In this document: piece after piece, positions 13,574 through 14,160 of the stretch
How the letters are laid out: each line of letters begins with the position of its first letter
How positions within the stretch are numbered: position 1 is the stretch's first letter
Assembly (NCBI GenBank): GCA_002334915.1
Contig: DDCQ01000084.1
Coordinates: 1-14,160, forward strand
Origin: Porticoccaceae bacterium UBA2002
GTDB lineage: Bacteria > Pseudomonadota > Gammaproteobacteria > Pseudomonadales > Porticoccaceae
Length of the DNA stretch: 14,160 nt
Direction: 5' to 3'
Program-made: the position numbers and the translations under genes
The notes under the pieces: generated by a model
Told to the model about the DNA's origin: nothing
Seen by the model: only the letters and a program-made list of their open reading frames with translations
Database searches by the model: none

Positions 13574-14160
13574 CTAACTCAATCCCCGCACAGGCAACAA
13601 CGCACCGTGCACGGCTTTGGCAGCTGGAGAAAGTAGGAAGCAGATAACAGCAGCCAGATCATCGGACGATACCCAGTCGGCAGGATTATTTTCAGGCATT
13701 GCGGAACGGTTGGCGGCAGTATCAATTACCGTGGGTAATACGGCATTGACATTGATGCCCTTCGTTTTAAGTTCCTCGGCAAGAGTTTCGGTGAGACGCA
13801 TCACCACACTCTTGGACGCACAGTAGGCCCCCATCAAACCCTGCCCTTCACGCGCTCCAAAAGCGCCAACATTGACGATACTTCCCTTCTGCTGTTCCAG
13901 CAGCACAGGAACAGCGGCCCTGATGGCATTGCGCATGGTAGACACATTCAGACTGAACATGAGGTCCCATTGCTCATCACTCGAGTCCCAGCTTTCGGTA
14001 CCCATGGCAAAGCCACCGGCGAGATTGACCAGGCTATCGAAAGGTCCGAAACTTTGTATCAACTCTCGTGTGGCATCGGCGTTGGTGAGATCGACCGCAT
14101 GACAATCAGGAAGGTTCTCGTCGCGGGCAATATCCACACGAATAACACGAGCGCCCTGAG
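13574..14160 (-). CDS. SDR-family NAD(P)-dependent oxidoreductase (partial, N-terminus missing)
   Basis: The reading frame is open to the right edge (visible residues begin QGARVIRVDIARDEN), so the GxxxGxG cofactor motif lies outside; a GTG at 14137 is internal, not the start. Seen: D at the end of strand 2, the strand-3 CHAVDLTN, NLAGG (the NNAG equivalent), and YCASK with catalytic Tyr and Lys. The position 13 residues before that Tyr, normally the catalytic Ser, is Ala in VNVGAFGAREG. This replacement, together with GMGAYCASK-like spacing and the VLPTVIDT-NR-MP end region, marks a recognised SDR subgroup reminiscent of dihydropteridine reductase. It is on the same strand as zigA but 318 nt away, so probably a separate unit. 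Substrate unknown. Confidence 0.88.
   Translation of the reverse strand, partial: QGARVIRVDIARDENLPDCHAVDLTNADATRELIQSFGPFDSLVNLAGGFAMGTESWDSSDEQWDLMFSLNVSTMRNAIRAAVPVLLEQQKGSIVNVGAFGAREGQGLMGAYCASKSVVMRLTETLAEELKTKGINVNAVLPTVIDTAANRSAMPENNPADWVSSDDLAAVICFLLSPAAKAVHGALLPVRGLS

Noticed and set aside
1..14160. Mobile element, CRISPR array, tRNA, rRNA, toxin-antitoxin or defence system
   Set aside because: No transposase, integrase, regularly spaced repeats, tRNA-like cloverleaf or recognised defence domain was seen; the XRE gene's partner is a membrane protein and not a toxin family.

Overview
The window reads as chromosomal DNA of a free-living, probably marine, gammaproteobacterium. This placement is inferred from protein style (a close YghU relative, a ZigA-type zinc GTPase, a CalB-type aldehyde dehydrogenase), from tight operons with Shine-Dalgarno sites, and from roughly even base composition. 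No rRNA, tRNA, insertion sequence, integrase, phage gene or CRISPR array is visible. Both window edges cut genes.

Layout. (1) 1-3331, minus strand: a four-gene operon of CalB-type aldehyde dehydrogenase, TetR regulator, CurA-type NADP reductase and a carboxymuconolactone-decarboxylase-family protein (cut by the left edge). A promoter embedded in nested inverted repeats precedes it. (2) 3502-7070: two divergent operons sharing one control region at 5179-5293. Leftward run a zinc-less MDR quinone/enoyl reductase and a small multispan membrane protein. Rightward run an HxlR regulator, a cupin and the glutathione transferase YghU. Regions 1 and 2 look like electrophile, aldehyde or quinone handling modules, each with its own sensor. 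(3) 7067-8587, minus: a secreted DUF2147 protein, a possible 30-residue hydrophobic peptide and a ketopantoate-reductase-family enzyme. (4) 8666-10618: a PhyH-type Fe(II)/2-oxoglutarate dioxygenase divergent from a TetR regulator, with a 31-bp dyad between them. (5) 10752-11357, plus: a membrane protein (DUF6249-like) and a compact XRE regulator, 3 nt apart. (6) 11376-13255, minus: a ZigA-type COG0523 zinc chaperone GTPase and a DUF1826 protein overlapping by ATGA, preceded by a Zur-like dyad. (7) 13574-14160, minus: an SDR oxidoreductase cut by the right edge.

The most interesting points are: the DUF1826 protein carries an H-x-D ... H-x9-R pattern like a 2-oxoglutarate oxygenase, and is translationally coupled to a zinc chaperone; there are three compact regulator/operator arrangements; and two short unassigned ORFs (7505-7597 and 13389-13547) deserve a check. 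No single wholly new defence or mobile system was found. All functional statements rest on reading motifs by eye, without database searches.
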